This document shows, in pieces, positions 34,787 to 43,860 of a DNA stretch of 64,000 bases (the stretch's first letter is position 1; every line of letters starts with the position of its first letter). The position numbers and the translations under genes were made by a program. This stretch comes from Simkaniaceae bacterium (GTDB lineage: Bacteria; Chlamydiota; Chlamydiia; Chlamydiales; Simkaniaceae), in contig CP073763.1 of assembly GCA_018399075.1 (NCBI GenBank), positions 124,001 through 188,000 on the forward strand. Direction: 5' to 3'. The notes under the pieces were generated by a model. It had not been told where the DNA came from, did no database searches, and saw nothing but the letters and a program-made list of their open reading frames with translations.

Positions 34787-35272
34787 ATGAACGTAATCTA
34801 TCCAGGCACCTTTGATCCTCCGACAAAAGGGCATCTCAATATTATTGAGCGAGGCGCAAAACTGTTTGATCGGGTTGACGTAGCAGTGGGGATTGATACA
34901 GAAAAAAAGGGCGCTATCTTTACGCAAGAAGAGCGCCTCTTATTTTTAAAAACACTCACTAAAAACATGGCCAATGTTGAAGTCCATGCTTTTGATGGTC
35001 TTCTTGCGAATTTTGCTAAAGAGCAAGAAGCGAATTTTATTATCCGCTCTCTTCGTACCTATACCGATTTTGAGCATGAGAAAACACTTGCCCACACAAA
35101 CCAAAAACTTAGTGGCATCGAAACCCTTTTCCTTTTGCCCGATGAAGCCTTTCAATCAATCAGCTCCACAATTATTCGGGATATTGCCAAACGGGGGGAG
35201 CGATTGACTCCTTTTATTCCTGAGGCAATTGAGAAAGAAGTGTTTGAAAAGCTTCGGGGAGAACTTCGATAA
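34787..35272 (+). CDS. coaD: Phosphopantetheine adenylyltransferase
   Basis: A 161-residue enzyme of CoA synthesis, transferring AMP to 4'-phosphopantetheine. YPGTFDPPTKGHLNII near the N-terminus holds the nucleotidyltransferase T/HxGH motif (TKGH here), and the C-terminal ISSTIIRDIA corresponds to the ISSxxVR motif; RSLRTYTDFEHE is the substrate loop. Length is typical. The 3' end overlaps the convergent nnr gene by 59 bases. Confidence 0.95.
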   Translation: MNVIYPGTFDPPTKGHLNIIERGAKLFDRVDVAVGIDTEKKGAIFTQEERLLFLKTLTKNMANVEVHAFDGLLANFAKEQEANFIIRSLRTYTDFEHEKTLAHTNQKLSGIETLFLLPDEAFQSISSTIIRDIAKRGERLTPFIPEAIEKEVFEKLRGELR

Positions 35273-36707
35273 GATCGCTGGCAATGAGATCGTAAGAGGT
35301 CTGTTTTGCTGCAACAATTTCGCCGCACGTTCCATGAAGATAAACGCCAAGTGTTGCAGCCTCTCTCCCTACTAGCCCCTGTGCTAAAAGAGCCGCAATC
35401 ATCCCAGTCAAAACATCTCCTGTCCCAGCGGTTGCCATTCCAGGATCTCCTTTTGGAATAATAAGAGATGCAGCATTAGGATGGAAAATCCATGTTGGCG
35501 CCCCTTTTAAAACCACCGTCACTTCATTTTGATCGGCAAATTTTTGACAATCATCATGCGAAAGCACGTCCTTTCCCAAAAGGTGGAGCATCTCTTTATA
35601 GTGTGGCGTTAAAATCGCTCCTTTTGGAAACATCTTGATATGATAAAGGGCATCGGCATCAATGACCATCGGTAGGTTAAGCTTTGAGACCACCGCTTGA
35701 ACAAAAGTGTGCATCCCTTCTCCTTTTCCTACCCCTGGCCCCAATAAACAGGCTTTTGCCCGCTTGGCTTCTTCAAAAATAGAGGAGAGATCTTCCCAGT
35801 CATAAGGGTTGCGAATAAGCTCAAGGGGGGCTGCAGCAAATTCATCCTCCATTCCTCTAGGATGAAAAAGGCGGACAATTCCCGCACCTGATCGAAGAGC
35901 CGCAAGACATGCAAGCATCGCAGCCCCAGGCATTCCTGGTGATCCTGCTAAAGCGATGACATAGCCCGCTTGATACTTATGCCGGACCCGCTGAATCGGT
36001 GGCAAAAGATCTCTCATGGCATCGTCATTGACGACATGGGCATATCCTTTAGCTTTCTCGATATATTTTTGGTCCATTCCAAAAGCCACCCGAAAAAGTT
36101 TCCCCACATAGTTATATCCCTGCCCAATAAAAAATCCGAGCTTTGGCATTCCTAAATAAATCGTTTCGCTTGCTTGAATCGCAATCGGATCGACCTCCCC
36201 TGTATTTCCATTCACTCCTGAGGGGATATCAATCGCTAAAATAGGGAGTCTTGAACTGTTCGCTTTTTTAATGACCTCAACAATCGGCCCTTCTAATTTC
36301 CCCTGAAATCCTGTGCCCAATAGACCATCAACAATCACCCCTTCGAGTGGCACTTCATCGCCACGAAACACCTTTCCCCCTGCATCTGAAAAGGTCTTTT
36401 CATGCTTTTTGCATAGAGGGCTAGATTCACCCGCTTCGACAAGATGATAGGCTTGAACTTCAAAGCCGCGGTGAATCAAAAAGGTTCCAGCAACAAAGGC
36501 ATCGCCCCCATTATTTCCTTTCCCTACAAGTAGCGTTACTTTTTTGGCACGGCCTCGCTCTTCGATAAACGTTTCAATTTGGCGCGCTATCCCCTCTCCA
36601 GCTTTGAGCATATACCCCTCATCGGAAGCGCCTGCCTCAATGCTTTCCTTCTCTACGCGGGCCATTTCCTTGGCCTCGACCACCTTCTGTCCTTCTAATT
36701 GCACCAT
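35214..36707 (-). CDS. nnr: Bifunctional NAD(P)HX epimerase/dehydratase
   Basis: A 497-residue fusion. Residues 1-210 are the YjeF_N epimerase (GKGNNGGDAFVAG, VIVDGLLGTGFQG, AIDIPSGVNGNTG), residues 225-490 the ADP/ATP-dependent NAD(P)HX dehydratase (AGSPGMPGAAMLA, LLGPGVGKGEG, TPHYKEM, GDPGMATAGTGDVLTGMIA). It repairs hydrated NADH and NADPH. The two active sites look intact. It converges on coaD. Confidence 0.93.
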   Translation of the reverse strand: MVQLEGQKVVEAKEMARVEKESIEAGASDEGYMLKAGEGIARQIETFIEERGRAKKVTLLVGKGNNGGDAFVAGTFLIHRGFEVQAYHLVEAGESSPLCKKHEKTFSDAGGKVFRGDEVPLEGVIVDGLLGTGFQGKLEGPIVEVIKKANSSRLPILAIDIPSGVNGNTGEVDPIAIQASETIYLGMPKLGFFIGQGYNYVGKLFRVAFGMDQKYIEKAKGYAHVVNDDAMRDLLPPIQRVRHKYQAGYVIALAGSPGMPGAAMLACLAALRSGAGIVRLFHPRGMEDEFAAAPLELIRNPYDWEDLSSIFEEAKRAKACLLGPGVGKGEGMHTFVQAVVSKLNLPMVIDADALYHIKMFPKGAILTPHYKEMLHLLGKDVLSHDDCQKFADQNEVTVVLKGAPTWIFHPNAASLIIPKGDPGMATAGTGDVLTGMIAALLAQGLVGREAATLGVYLHGTCGEIVAAKQTSYDLIASDLIEVLPEAFQTLLSQLPQE

Positions 36708-37006
36708 ACCAGAAACTTAACAGATATTATTTGAATACTCAAAGAGTTTGTATCCCAAGGATTGCTGCATATCACAAAACAAATCGTTTCCTATAATCAC
36801 CTCTCAACTAAAGTTTCAGTTCTAACCCTTTCTTGTAAAGACTGATTGTCTTACTAGAAATTGACTTGTCCTCCTAAAGTAAGCCCAATATGCCATTTTC
36901 TTTTTCAAAAATTCAGCTAAATGCATAAATATTCAACTTTAAAAATTATTTAAATTTATCTTATAAACAATGATGTTTTGAAAAATTAAATTACTGGAGT
37001 TTTTCT
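36708..37006. other. Non-coding stretch holding a gene remnant
   Basis: About 300 bases with no intact gene. It contains the 3' remnant of a MOMP-like gene (36854-36898, minus) and an AT-rich leader before the small ORF at 37007 (TTATAAACAATGATG; GGAG site). The rest shows nothing I can assign. Confidence 0.5.
36854..36898 (-). pseudogene. 3' remnant of a MOMP-like porin gene
   Basis: Read on the minus strand this segment gives KWHIGLTLGGQVNF followed by TAG, and is preceded in frame by a stop. The intact MOMP-like gene at 41672-42736 ends GFHGLTLGGQVNF. The DNA is alike too (TTGACTTG-CCTCCTAAAGTAAG-CC). This is the decayed end of a paralogue. Confidence 0.65.
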
Positions 37007-37144
37007 ATGAGAAAAATTAGTGGTGTTCTCTTACTTTTAGGAGTTGCTACCCCTGTTCTTGGTAATTGGACATGTCCTGCATGTGGCAGAGATAACTGGG
37101 ATAAAGATAAGGTTTGTAGATGGTGTCGAGGCGAGGGAAAGTAA
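37007..37144 (+). CDS. 45-residue secreted zinc-ribbon peptide
   Basis: A very small ORF with ATG at 37007, GGAG 9 bases upstream (ctggagtttttct) and TAA at 37142. The product has a clear signal peptide (MRKISGVLLLLGVATPVLG) followed by WTCPACGRDNW and CRWC, i.e. two CxxC pairs 10 residues apart, so a mini zinc ribbon or disulfide-linked peptide outside the cytoplasm. Unrecognised. The well-placed ribosome site, signal and paired Cys argue that it is real despite its size. Confidence 0.6.
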   Translation: MRKISGVLLLLGVATPVLGNWTCPACGRDNWDKDKVCRWCRGEGK

Positions 37145-37305
37145 TAATAATTCTCGCTAGCTTGCTGCTATTTATGGTGATGATTTCAATAGTACGAAAG
37201 ATAAATACAATTTTTGCAGAAGAACTTCAGAAACATATGCTGCAAGAACAAGATCTAGTGGATTATAATAGGAACCTATCCGTAAATTATTCTGTTTTAT
37301 GTTAG
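37120..37305 (+). CDS. Possible small membrane peptide overlapping the zinc-ribbon ORF
   Basis: A 61-residue frame starting inside the preceding ORF (25-base overlap, +1 frame difference), with AAGG upstream. Residues 8-25 are strongly hydrophobic (VIIILASLLLFMVMISIV) after a basic N-terminus (MVSRRGK), followed by a polar tail, so a single-pass membrane peptide if translated. The overlap could reflect coupling, but nothing else supports it. Confidence 0.3.
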   Translation: MVSRRGKVIIILASLLLFMVMISIVRKINTIFAEELQKHMLQEQDLVDYNRNLSVNYSVLC

Positions 37306-40300
37306 AAATCCCACAGGAGCCGGGCGGTTCCTTCTTGGATTACTGAGCGACTACCGATATTTGCTTCATATTTTAGCTCGAAGGAAAAGTGATCATGGGG
37401 GGAGATAATCGTCTCTGCGCCAAGAACTAGTTGATCGACAGTTTTAGAAACTGTTTTTGTTACGAAATAGGATTTACAAGAATCGATTCCATAAAGCGAT
37501 GACTGATATTTTCCATTTTGAAGAGAAGTATCTTTTAACCAACCCACACGAAGGGATGGAGAAACACAAGTATTATTAATATGAAAATCTTTGATCATTC
37601 TTAAATCGATTTGTGAACGGAAGAAAGAGCTATGTTTACTTTTCACATCAAGATCAAGGCTTTGTGATCCCCTTTCTTGATACCCCGATTCAATAATCGC
37701 AACAACACTCAAATTTACTTCAGGTTGCAGGTAAAAATTGCGCATGAAAGAGTTGGGAACCCGATAGCGGTAGCCCCCAGATAATGTTCCTTGGAGGTCC
37801 CAACTTTTATGATCGTTATGAGCAACTCTTTGAATTTTTGCAAACCGTATCATCCGATCAACGTCATAAAACGTTCTTCCTCCTAAGGCAAGGAAGTTAA
37901 CAAACCAATTTTTCTCTATCCATCCAATCGTGGGGCCTAATGAAATCGTATGCATTTTTGCGATTCCTGCATTTTCTTTCCAATGAAGATTGGAATAAAG
38001 ATAACTCGTTCCAATTCCTAATGTCAGGTGATCCCCAAAAACAAGGGTCGTTCCGCTACTGAAACCATAGGAGCGAACATCAAAACCCGTTCCATTCTCT
38101 CGTTTATCTTGCTGATAGTAATAACCTAGAGGCTGGAACCAAACATCATGGACAGGGGCATGACTTTGTTTTTCATCATGGCACCTTTCTTGAAATCGGA
38201 AGTCATGACTATTCAATCTAGAAAGAATGGTCTGTCCGGCTCTCATGCTATTTTGAAGACCAGTGAGTGGAAGTCCTCGAAACTGCCCAGGAGTCAGAAG
38301 CTCAATTTCTTGAACAAAGTCTTCTGGCGACAAGGATGTCAAATTTTGTAAAACATAAACAATATCGGGCTCTACAGGCATATAGCTTCCATCATCGCAG
38401 AAGAGGTAGTCGAGAAAAGCTTGTGCATTTCCCCCAACACGAACCGTGGGCGATTCGGGAATAACGGTTTGTGAAGAAAGAATATAAATAAAGGCTTGAG
38501 TCGGAGTATAATTGATTCCAAATGTTAAGGGGTGGGATTCGATCAGGTTACTAAATTGTGTGCCCCCAAGCCCTCCTGCTGCATCAACAACTAGAAAGGT
38601 CGATCCTTCTAAATAAACGCCTGGAAGAGGCTGGAGGTCCACTGTTCCATCGAGAGTTGCTGTTCCTCCAATATTCAGAAGATCTGAGGTTCCCCCTGGC
38701 TCGATTTCTACGATGTAGGTTCCACCAGCTGTTTGTGTGTAATTACCTGTTATTGTCTTCGCTCCAATTGCAAACCCGGGAGAAATCGTTCCAGCATTAA
38801 ACAAGTCTCCATTGATTGTTCCAACTCCTTCAAGGAAAGTACCGGGACTCATCGTCACTCCACCTAAAGCTGAACTATTCAGAACAATGGTCCCTCCAGT
38901 CAATGAGGTTAACCCTGTAATTGTATTTGCTCCTGAAAGGGAAAGGATTCCTGCACCAGACTTGGTTAAAGGAAAGGCTCCTGAAAGAACACCGGAAATG
39001 GTTAAGTCCACTCCACCTGGAGTATTAATCGTTGCGGGATTTGGGCCTGCAATAGCAAAGTTTTTAGCTGTTGCAAAAGTCGCAGAGGGTTGAAAGACTC
39101 CCCCCTGCATAATAACGCCCCCCGTTCCAAAGTGGTTATCAACCCCTACAATAAGGGTTCCATCTACAATCACTGTTCCACCCGAATAGTTACTTGGGCC
39201 ACTTAACGTCAGTGTTCCTGGAGAGATTTTTTGGATAGCGCCCGTTCCAATAATAGGGCCAGAAAAGTTCCCATCCGGTATCAAAAGGCTATTGTTGTTT
39301 AAGTTTATTCCTCCTCCACCGCCTGTTAAAGTCCCAATCGTTTTGGGGCCAGCGCCTGGAGCGATTTCAAAAACACCACTAGTAATATTTAAAGGGCTAT
39401 TGGTTCCAAGTGTTCCCCCACCTGAAAGCCTTAAAACTCCCCCTGTAATTGTTGATTGCCCGGTATAGTTATTCACTCCAAAGAGATCGAGGGTTCCTAT
39501 GCCATACTTTGTGATTCCTCCCGTCCCTGTAATCACTCCAGTATAGTTTCCACTAGCAATTTGGAGGATATTGTTATTTAAATTGACCCCAGTTCCAGCT
39601 CCCGTCAGAGCTCCAATCGTTTTTGTCCCTGCCCCAGTTGCAATTTCAAATCCTCCACCTATAAGATTCAAATCCCCTGCATTCCCGAGCGTTCCTACGC
39701 CAATCAGTCTTAATAACCCTGTGGTCACCGTTGTCGGAACCGTAAAGGTATTCACACCACCAAGCTCTAACGTTCCCGCTCCAGTTTTATCTAAGGAAAG
39801 AGCTCCACCACCTATCGATCCATTGAATGTCAGGGTTGTTCCTGCGCCTGTAGTCTGAATGGTTGCAGGACCTGTAATCGAAACAAGTCGCGGGGAAGAA
39901 AACGATGCTGTTGCCTCAAAAACCCCTCCATTTAAATCAAGTGTTCCTGTGCCAAGAGGATTATCTGCACTGACCTGAATCGTTCCTGCACTTAGGATTG
40001 TTGTTCCTGAATATCCAACGTTAGCTCCTGTTGGAATAAAGGTTCCTCCCCCTGTTTTTGTATAACCACTCCCTCCAGTCATTAGGCCACTATATGTAAA
40101 GTTGAATCCTGCAGGAGTATTAATGAAGCTTGGCGCTGTGATCGAAACAGCTTTATTCGATGTTAACGGAGTAATCGTTGGCTCCCATATTCCCCCATTC
40201 AATACGACATTTGTTGTTGCCGCTCCTAAGTTGCCATCTGCATCAAACTGCAACGTTCCTGCCGTAATGGTTGTACTTCCTTGATAGGTGTTGGCAAGCC

Positions 40301-41537
40301 CAGAAAAGTTGAGCGTCCCTGGCCCTAGCTTTTCAACGCCTCCAGTACTATTAATCGTATCGGCTTCTATGGGATTAGTAAGAGTTACAGTTCCTGCTGT
40401 GATATCAAAACGAAAATTCCCCCCTGATGCAAGAAAGAGATCAAGCCCAGAAGTAATTCCTGGATTCGCCCCTGCTCCAGGAAATAATGCACTCCCAAAA
40501 AATGGATTCACAGCAGTCATCATCGTAACCGTTGAAGTCGTATCAGTAAAAATCGCCCCCCCTAAAGCGGCGCCGCCGCCACCTCGAGCACCATTTCCAC
40601 CGCCGCCGTTACCACCAACGCCTCCACCATAAACAATCGCTCCACCCGTTCCATTTCTTCCCGCGCCGCCACCGCCAGCTCCAAATCCTGCAGGAGATCC
40701 AGGGTTATTATTAGGCCTAGAAGAGCCAGCACCCCCGCCGGCTCCAAAACCTCCTCCGGCAGAAACGCCCCCCGCTGAGTTTGCTCCGGAGGCTCCGCCT
40801 CCACCCCCACCATAACCACCAGCGATTGCAGCAACACCAGTTGAAGCTCCCATTCCACCATTGGTCACGCCTCCTGCGCCACCAACTCCTGCTCCACCGA
40901 TCGCTCCATTATCACCTTGGAGGTAACCGCCACCGCCTCCTCCTCCGCCTGTTCCCCCTGTTAACCCAGCGCCTCCATCACCACCGAGACCGCCTCCTGC
41001 GCCGCCTCCCCCTTGACCGCCACCACCAGGGACTAAGGGAGCTGCTCCTCCCGTTGCTACAGGATTCGTCACAGTCACATTACTAAGGATGGGCATAGCC
41101 CCATTTCCCGCATAAACACCTGCACCTGCACCTAATCCACCGCCACCAGAACCACAAGTTTGGTTAGGAGCTCCCCCACCAGCACCTCCAACTGCAACAA
41201 CATTTTGAATCCCTAAATCTTGAATTGTGGGACTTGCTCCTAATACAAGAAAGCCTCGGTAGGCACTTCCTCCATCTAAAATTTGGCTATTTCCATCAAT
41301 CACATAAGTATTTGTAACGGCTGGAAGAGGAGCTGTTAAAGTGATAGGTCCGGTAAAAAAGATCGAATCGGCAGGTCCAGCTATATTCGCAGCATTGATC
41401 GCCGCTTGAAGTTGCGCCGTATTACTTACATTGTGAATAATGGCTGGAAGGGGGTGATCTTTTAAAACTGCAATGAAGAATAAGAGGATAAAAAGGCTTT
41501 TAAATGAGATCGTTCTTTTAATTAATGTTTTTTTCAT
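37302..41537 (-). CDS. Autotransporter (type Va) with glycine-rich passenger
   Basis: The start is placed at ATG 41537 (MKKTLIKRTISFKSL), giving an extended signal peptide; the frame is open to 41555. The ~1411-residue protein has an N-terminal right-handed-helix segment (SNTAQLQAAINAANIAGPAD), a ~220-residue Gly/Ala-rich region (about 110-340) consisting largely of GGGG and GGAG runs, a long array of autotransporter-associated repeats (TGAGTLELGGVNTFTVPT; GPSNYSGGTVIVDGTL), and a C-terminal ~280-residue beta-barrel (from about QTILSRLNSHDF) ending in F (ARLLWDF). One GGAIF is present but the FxxN/GGA repeats of chlamydial Pmps are not evident. A surface adhesin is likely. Confidence 0.85.
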   Translation of the reverse strand: MKKTLIKRTISFKSLFILLFFIAVLKDHPLPAIIHNVSNTAQLQAAINAANIAGPADSIFFTGPITLTAPLPAVTNTYVIDGNSQILDGGSAYRGFLVLGASPTIQDLGIQNVVAVGGAGGGAPNQTCGSGGGGLGAGAGVYAGNGAMPILSNVTVTNPVATGGAAPLVPGGGGQGGGGAGGGLGGDGGAGLTGGTGGGGGGGGYLQGDNGAIGGAGVGGAGGVTNGGMGASTGVAAIAGGYGGGGGGASGANSAGGVSAGGGFGAGGGAGSSRPNNNPGSPAGFGAGGGGAGRNGTGGAIVYGGGVGGNGGGGNGARGGGGAALGGAIFTDTTSTVTMMTAVNPFFGSALFPGAGANPGITSGLDLFLASGGNFRFDITAGTVTLTNPIEADTINSTGGVEKLGPGTLNFSGLANTYQGSTTITAGTLQFDADGNLGAATTNVVLNGGIWEPTITPLTSNKAVSITAPSFINTPAGFNFTYSGLMTGGSGYTKTGGGTFIPTGANVGYSGTTILSAGTIQVSADNPLGTGTLDLNGGVFEATASFSSPRLVSITGPATIQTTGAGTTLTFNGSIGGGALSLDKTGAGTLELGGVNTFTVPTTVTTGLLRLIGVGTLGNAGDLNLIGGGFEIATGAGTKTIGALTGAGTGVNLNNNILQIASGNYTGVITGTGGITKYGIGTLDLFGVNNYTGQSTITGGVLRLSGGGTLGTNSPLNITSGVFEIAPGAGPKTIGTLTGGGGGINLNNNSLLIPDGNFSGPIIGTGAIQKISPGTLTLSGPSNYSGGTVIVDGTLIVGVDNHFGTGGVIMQGGVFQPSATFATAKNFAIAGPNPATINTPGGVDLTISGVLSGAFPLTKSGAGILSLSGANTITGLTSLTGGTIVLNSSALGGVTMSPGTFLEGVGTINGDLFNAGTISPGFAIGAKTITGNYTQTAGGTYIVEIEPGGTSDLLNIGGTATLDGTVDLQPLPGVYLEGSTFLVVDAAGGLGGTQFSNLIESHPLTFGINYTPTQAFIYILSSQTVIPESPTVRVGGNAQAFLDYLFCDDGSYMPVEPDIVYVLQNLTSLSPEDFVQEIELLTPGQFRGLPLTGLQNSMRAGQTILSRLNSHDFRFQERCHDEKQSHAPVHDVWFQPLGYYYQQDKRENGTGFDVRSYGFSSGTTLVFGDHLTLGIGTSYLYSNLHWKENAGIAKMHTISLGPTIGWIEKNWFVNFLALGGRTFYDVDRMIRFAKIQRVAHNDHKSWDLQGTLSGGYRYRVPNSFMRNFYLQPEVNLSVVAIIESGYQERGSQSLDLDVKSKHSSFFRSQIDLRMIKDFHINNTCVSPSLRVGWLKDTSLQNGKYQSSLYGIDSCKSYFVTKTVSKTVDQLVLGAETIISPHDHFSFELKYEANIGSRSVIQEGTARLLWDF

Positions 41538-41671
41538 TCCAATTTTGTAATACAAGGTTCCCTTTGATAGTATTTTTCCTTCTATCGAAGTTTCCTATAG
41601 GATTCAAGATGAATATTCAGGTTTTCCCTAGAACAGGATTTAACTTTTTTAATTCACATCAAAAAGACCCC

Positions 41672-42736
41672 TTAAAAATTGACTTGGCCTCCTAAAGTAA
41701 GGCCATGAAACCCTGTTAAACTATTGGTATGAAGATTTGTTCTCCCATTATTCACAGGGCCACCTCGATGACGCATCACATAATGAAGGTTTTGTAAAAT
41801 GTTGAGTTCATATTGAGCATAGAGAGAAAATCCCCAGTTTTTAAACATCCTTTCATACCGAGGCCCAAAAGAAAGTTCATAATGGGGAATGATTCTTTTT
41901 TCAGACAAATGTGTATTTTGCACATTAAAAGGATCATCATTTTGTGGAAAAATTTCATCTCTTAAGTGATTCTTATATTGTCCATAAAGAATTGAAAAGT
42001 TAAATCCTCCGAATAAACTAAACCCTTTTCCAAAAAACCAGTCCCATTCAAATCCATTTCTTAAACCCACACCCCAGTAAGACCAATCGCTATGTGTGGT
42101 ATTATTACGATCCCATTTTGAAGGAAGAACCCCATAATAGTGAATCGTCCAGTCTTCCTCGATATAACCTCCTGTCACACCAAAAAGACATCTCATGATG
42201 AGGTAGTCATCCAAAACAAAACGTTTTGCTAAAAAGAGATTCCCCATTTGATAATCGAGATCAACATGACTTTTTGCACGAGCAAGAGGGCCAGATATCG
42301 ATGCTGGAAACGTGCTATTTATTCCCTGAAGTTGGGGTCGCCTGACAGAGTTTGATCCACTTGCACTATAGTAAGTATAGTTCCCTTCAAGTTCCCATTG
42401 ATATGGGGTAAAACGCCAACCTGATCCTAAGCGAAAACCTGAAGACCAATCAAATTGTGCCGTCTTCAAGTTCCCAATGGCATTCATGTCAACTTGACCT
42501 GGAGGAAACTCAAGAGGGCTCCCTTTTATAGCATAATCTGTCTCACCTTCTATTACCCGCCAAAGGAGATATTGAACATAACCATACCCTCCCGATGATT
42601 CCATTGAAGGTTTGTACCCCTCTAATGGAGTCTGTGAAGGTTTGTCAGGAACAGGGGTTAAAGTATCTTTTTCTGCATAGTAAGAATAGGCTACTGAAGA
42701 AAAAAACAGTAATAAGACAAGTCCCTTTTTAATCAT
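41672..42736 (-). CDS. MOMP-like outer-membrane porin
   Basis: The start is ATG 42736 (MIKKGLVLLLFFSSVAYS, a signal peptide) with GGAG 8 bases upstream; a TTG six bases earlier is less likely. The 354-residue protein shows alternating amphipathic strands rich in Tyr/Trp/Phe/Gly throughout, including GGYGYVQYLLWRVIEG, FDWSSGFRLGSGWRF and the C-terminal LTLGGQVNF ending in F. It resembles the MOMP-like / Lpg1974-type pore-forming family found in many copies in Simkania and Waddlia. Likely a nutrient porin in the cysteine-poor outer membrane; a second, dead copy lies at 36.85 kb. Confidence 0.8.
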   Translation of the reverse strand: MIKKGLVLLLFFSSVAYSYYAEKDTLTPVPDKPSQTPLEGYKPSMESSGGYGYVQYLLWRVIEGETDYAIKGSPLEFPPGQVDMNAIGNLKTAQFDWSSGFRLGSGWRFTPYQWELEGNYTYYSASGSNSVRRPQLQGINSTFPASISGPLARAKSHVDLDYQMGNLFLAKRFVLDDYLIMRCLFGVTGGYIEEDWTIHYYGVLPSKWDRNNTTHSDWSYWGVGLRNGFEWDWFFGKGFSLFGGFNFSILYGQYKNHLRDEIFPQNDDPFNVQNTHLSEKRIIPHYELSFGPRYERMFKNWGFSLYAQYELNILQNLHYVMRHRGGPVNNGRTNLHTNSLTGFHGLTLGGQVNF

Positions 42737-42814
42737 GATCAACTCCTATATAGATTCTATTTTTCCGTAATACCGAAAAAAAGGGGAGTTGACCAGAAAA
42801 AACTTTATCTAAAG

Positions 42815-43813
42815 TTAAAGATGTTCTTGCTTAACTTCTCGCAGAAGTAATGCACCTACAGCTTCTTTGGGGTTGATCCCTTCGTAGATAATCTCATGAA
42901 CCGCTTTGGTAATGGGCATATCAACACCTGTTTTCTTGCTCAGCTCTAGGGCTGAAACGCAGGTATAAGCCCCTTCAACAACCATCCCGATTTTTTCCCG
43001 TGCTTGATCAGGAGTAAGTCCTTCAGCAAGGAGTTTTCCAAAGATGTAGTTGCGGCTAAGAGTCGATAGACAGGTGGCACAAAGATCGCCAAGTCCTGAT
43101 AGACCATTCAGGGTATCGGATGAGCAGCCGATTGCCTCTCCGAGCTTGCGGATCTCATGGAGACCACGGGTCATAAGTGCGGCTTTCGTGTTTTCGCCAT
43201 ACCCAAGACCATCGGAAATAGCGCAGGCAATCGCCACAATATTTTTCATCGCCCCGCCAAAAGAAACGCCACGCATATCGTCATTCGGATAGACGCGGAA
43301 GTAGGAAGTCGTAAAGGCTTCGCAGATTTGCATCATGAGATCGTGGTTATAGGCAGAGGCCACAACAGACGTTGGAAGTTTTTTCATCACTTCGTTTGCT
43401 AGGCTAGGGCCGCTGAGACATCCAATCTGATCACGAAAATTTTCACCCATCACTTCGAGGGCAACTTCTGACATCAAAAGTCCTGTCCCTTGCTCAATCC
43501 CTTTGGAAGTAAGGACAATAGGAGCAATGGGAAGGCCGGTTTCCTTCACAAGTTTGAGGACAGGTCTAAGCCCCTTAGAGGTCACTGATTCAATAATTAA
43601 ATCAGCATCGGCAATAGCTTCACTCAGATCAGTTGTCAAAACAAGATTCTCTTCAGCTTGATGATCCCGAAGTTTCGGGTGACTTTCTCCCCGCTTCAAG
43701 ACTTCTGCAAGGGGCATGTTCCCCGTCCATAGCTTGACTTCGTATCCCTTTTCAGCCAAAAGATTTGCCAGGCAAAAGCCCCAGGCTCCCGCCCCTAAAT
43801 AACCAATTTTCAT
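42815..43813 (-). CDS. gpsA: Glycerol-3-phosphate dehydrogenase (NAD(P)+)
   Basis: A 332-residue enzyme making sn-glycerol-3-phosphate for phospholipids. The N-terminal dinucleotide-binding motif is GYLGAGAWGFCLANLL; the substrate domain includes GLSGLGDLCATC-LSTLSRN and VVEGAYTCV. Lys and Asp catalytic positions (SFGGAMKNI; NGLSGLGD) are present. It stands next to the UDP-sugar pyrophosphorylase, as I recall in C. trachomatis. Confidence 0.95.
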   Translation of the reverse strand: MKIGYLGAGAWGFCLANLLAEKGYEVKLWTGNMPLAEVLKRGESHPKLRDHQAEENLVLTTDLSEAIADADLIIESVTSKGLRPVLKLVKETGLPIAPIVLTSKGIEQGTGLLMSEVALEVMGENFRDQIGCLSGPSLANEVMKKLPTSVVASAYNHDLMMQICEAFTTSYFRVYPNDDMRGVSFGGAMKNIVAIACAISDGLGYGENTKAALMTRGLHEIRKLGEAIGCSSDTLNGLSGLGDLCATCLSTLSRNYIFGKLLAEGLTPDQAREKIGMVVEGAYTCVSALELSKKTGVDMPITKAVHEIIYEGINPKEAVGALLLREVKQEHL

Positions 43814-43860
43814 GAGTTGTCCTAAATAATTTTTATATAAATTATACCTGAAAATGATTT

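Noticed and set aside
37302-41537. Autotransporter as a canonical chlamydial Pmp
   Set aside because: Only one GGAI-like site and no visible FxxN repeat array; the repeats are of the generic autotransporter-associated type.
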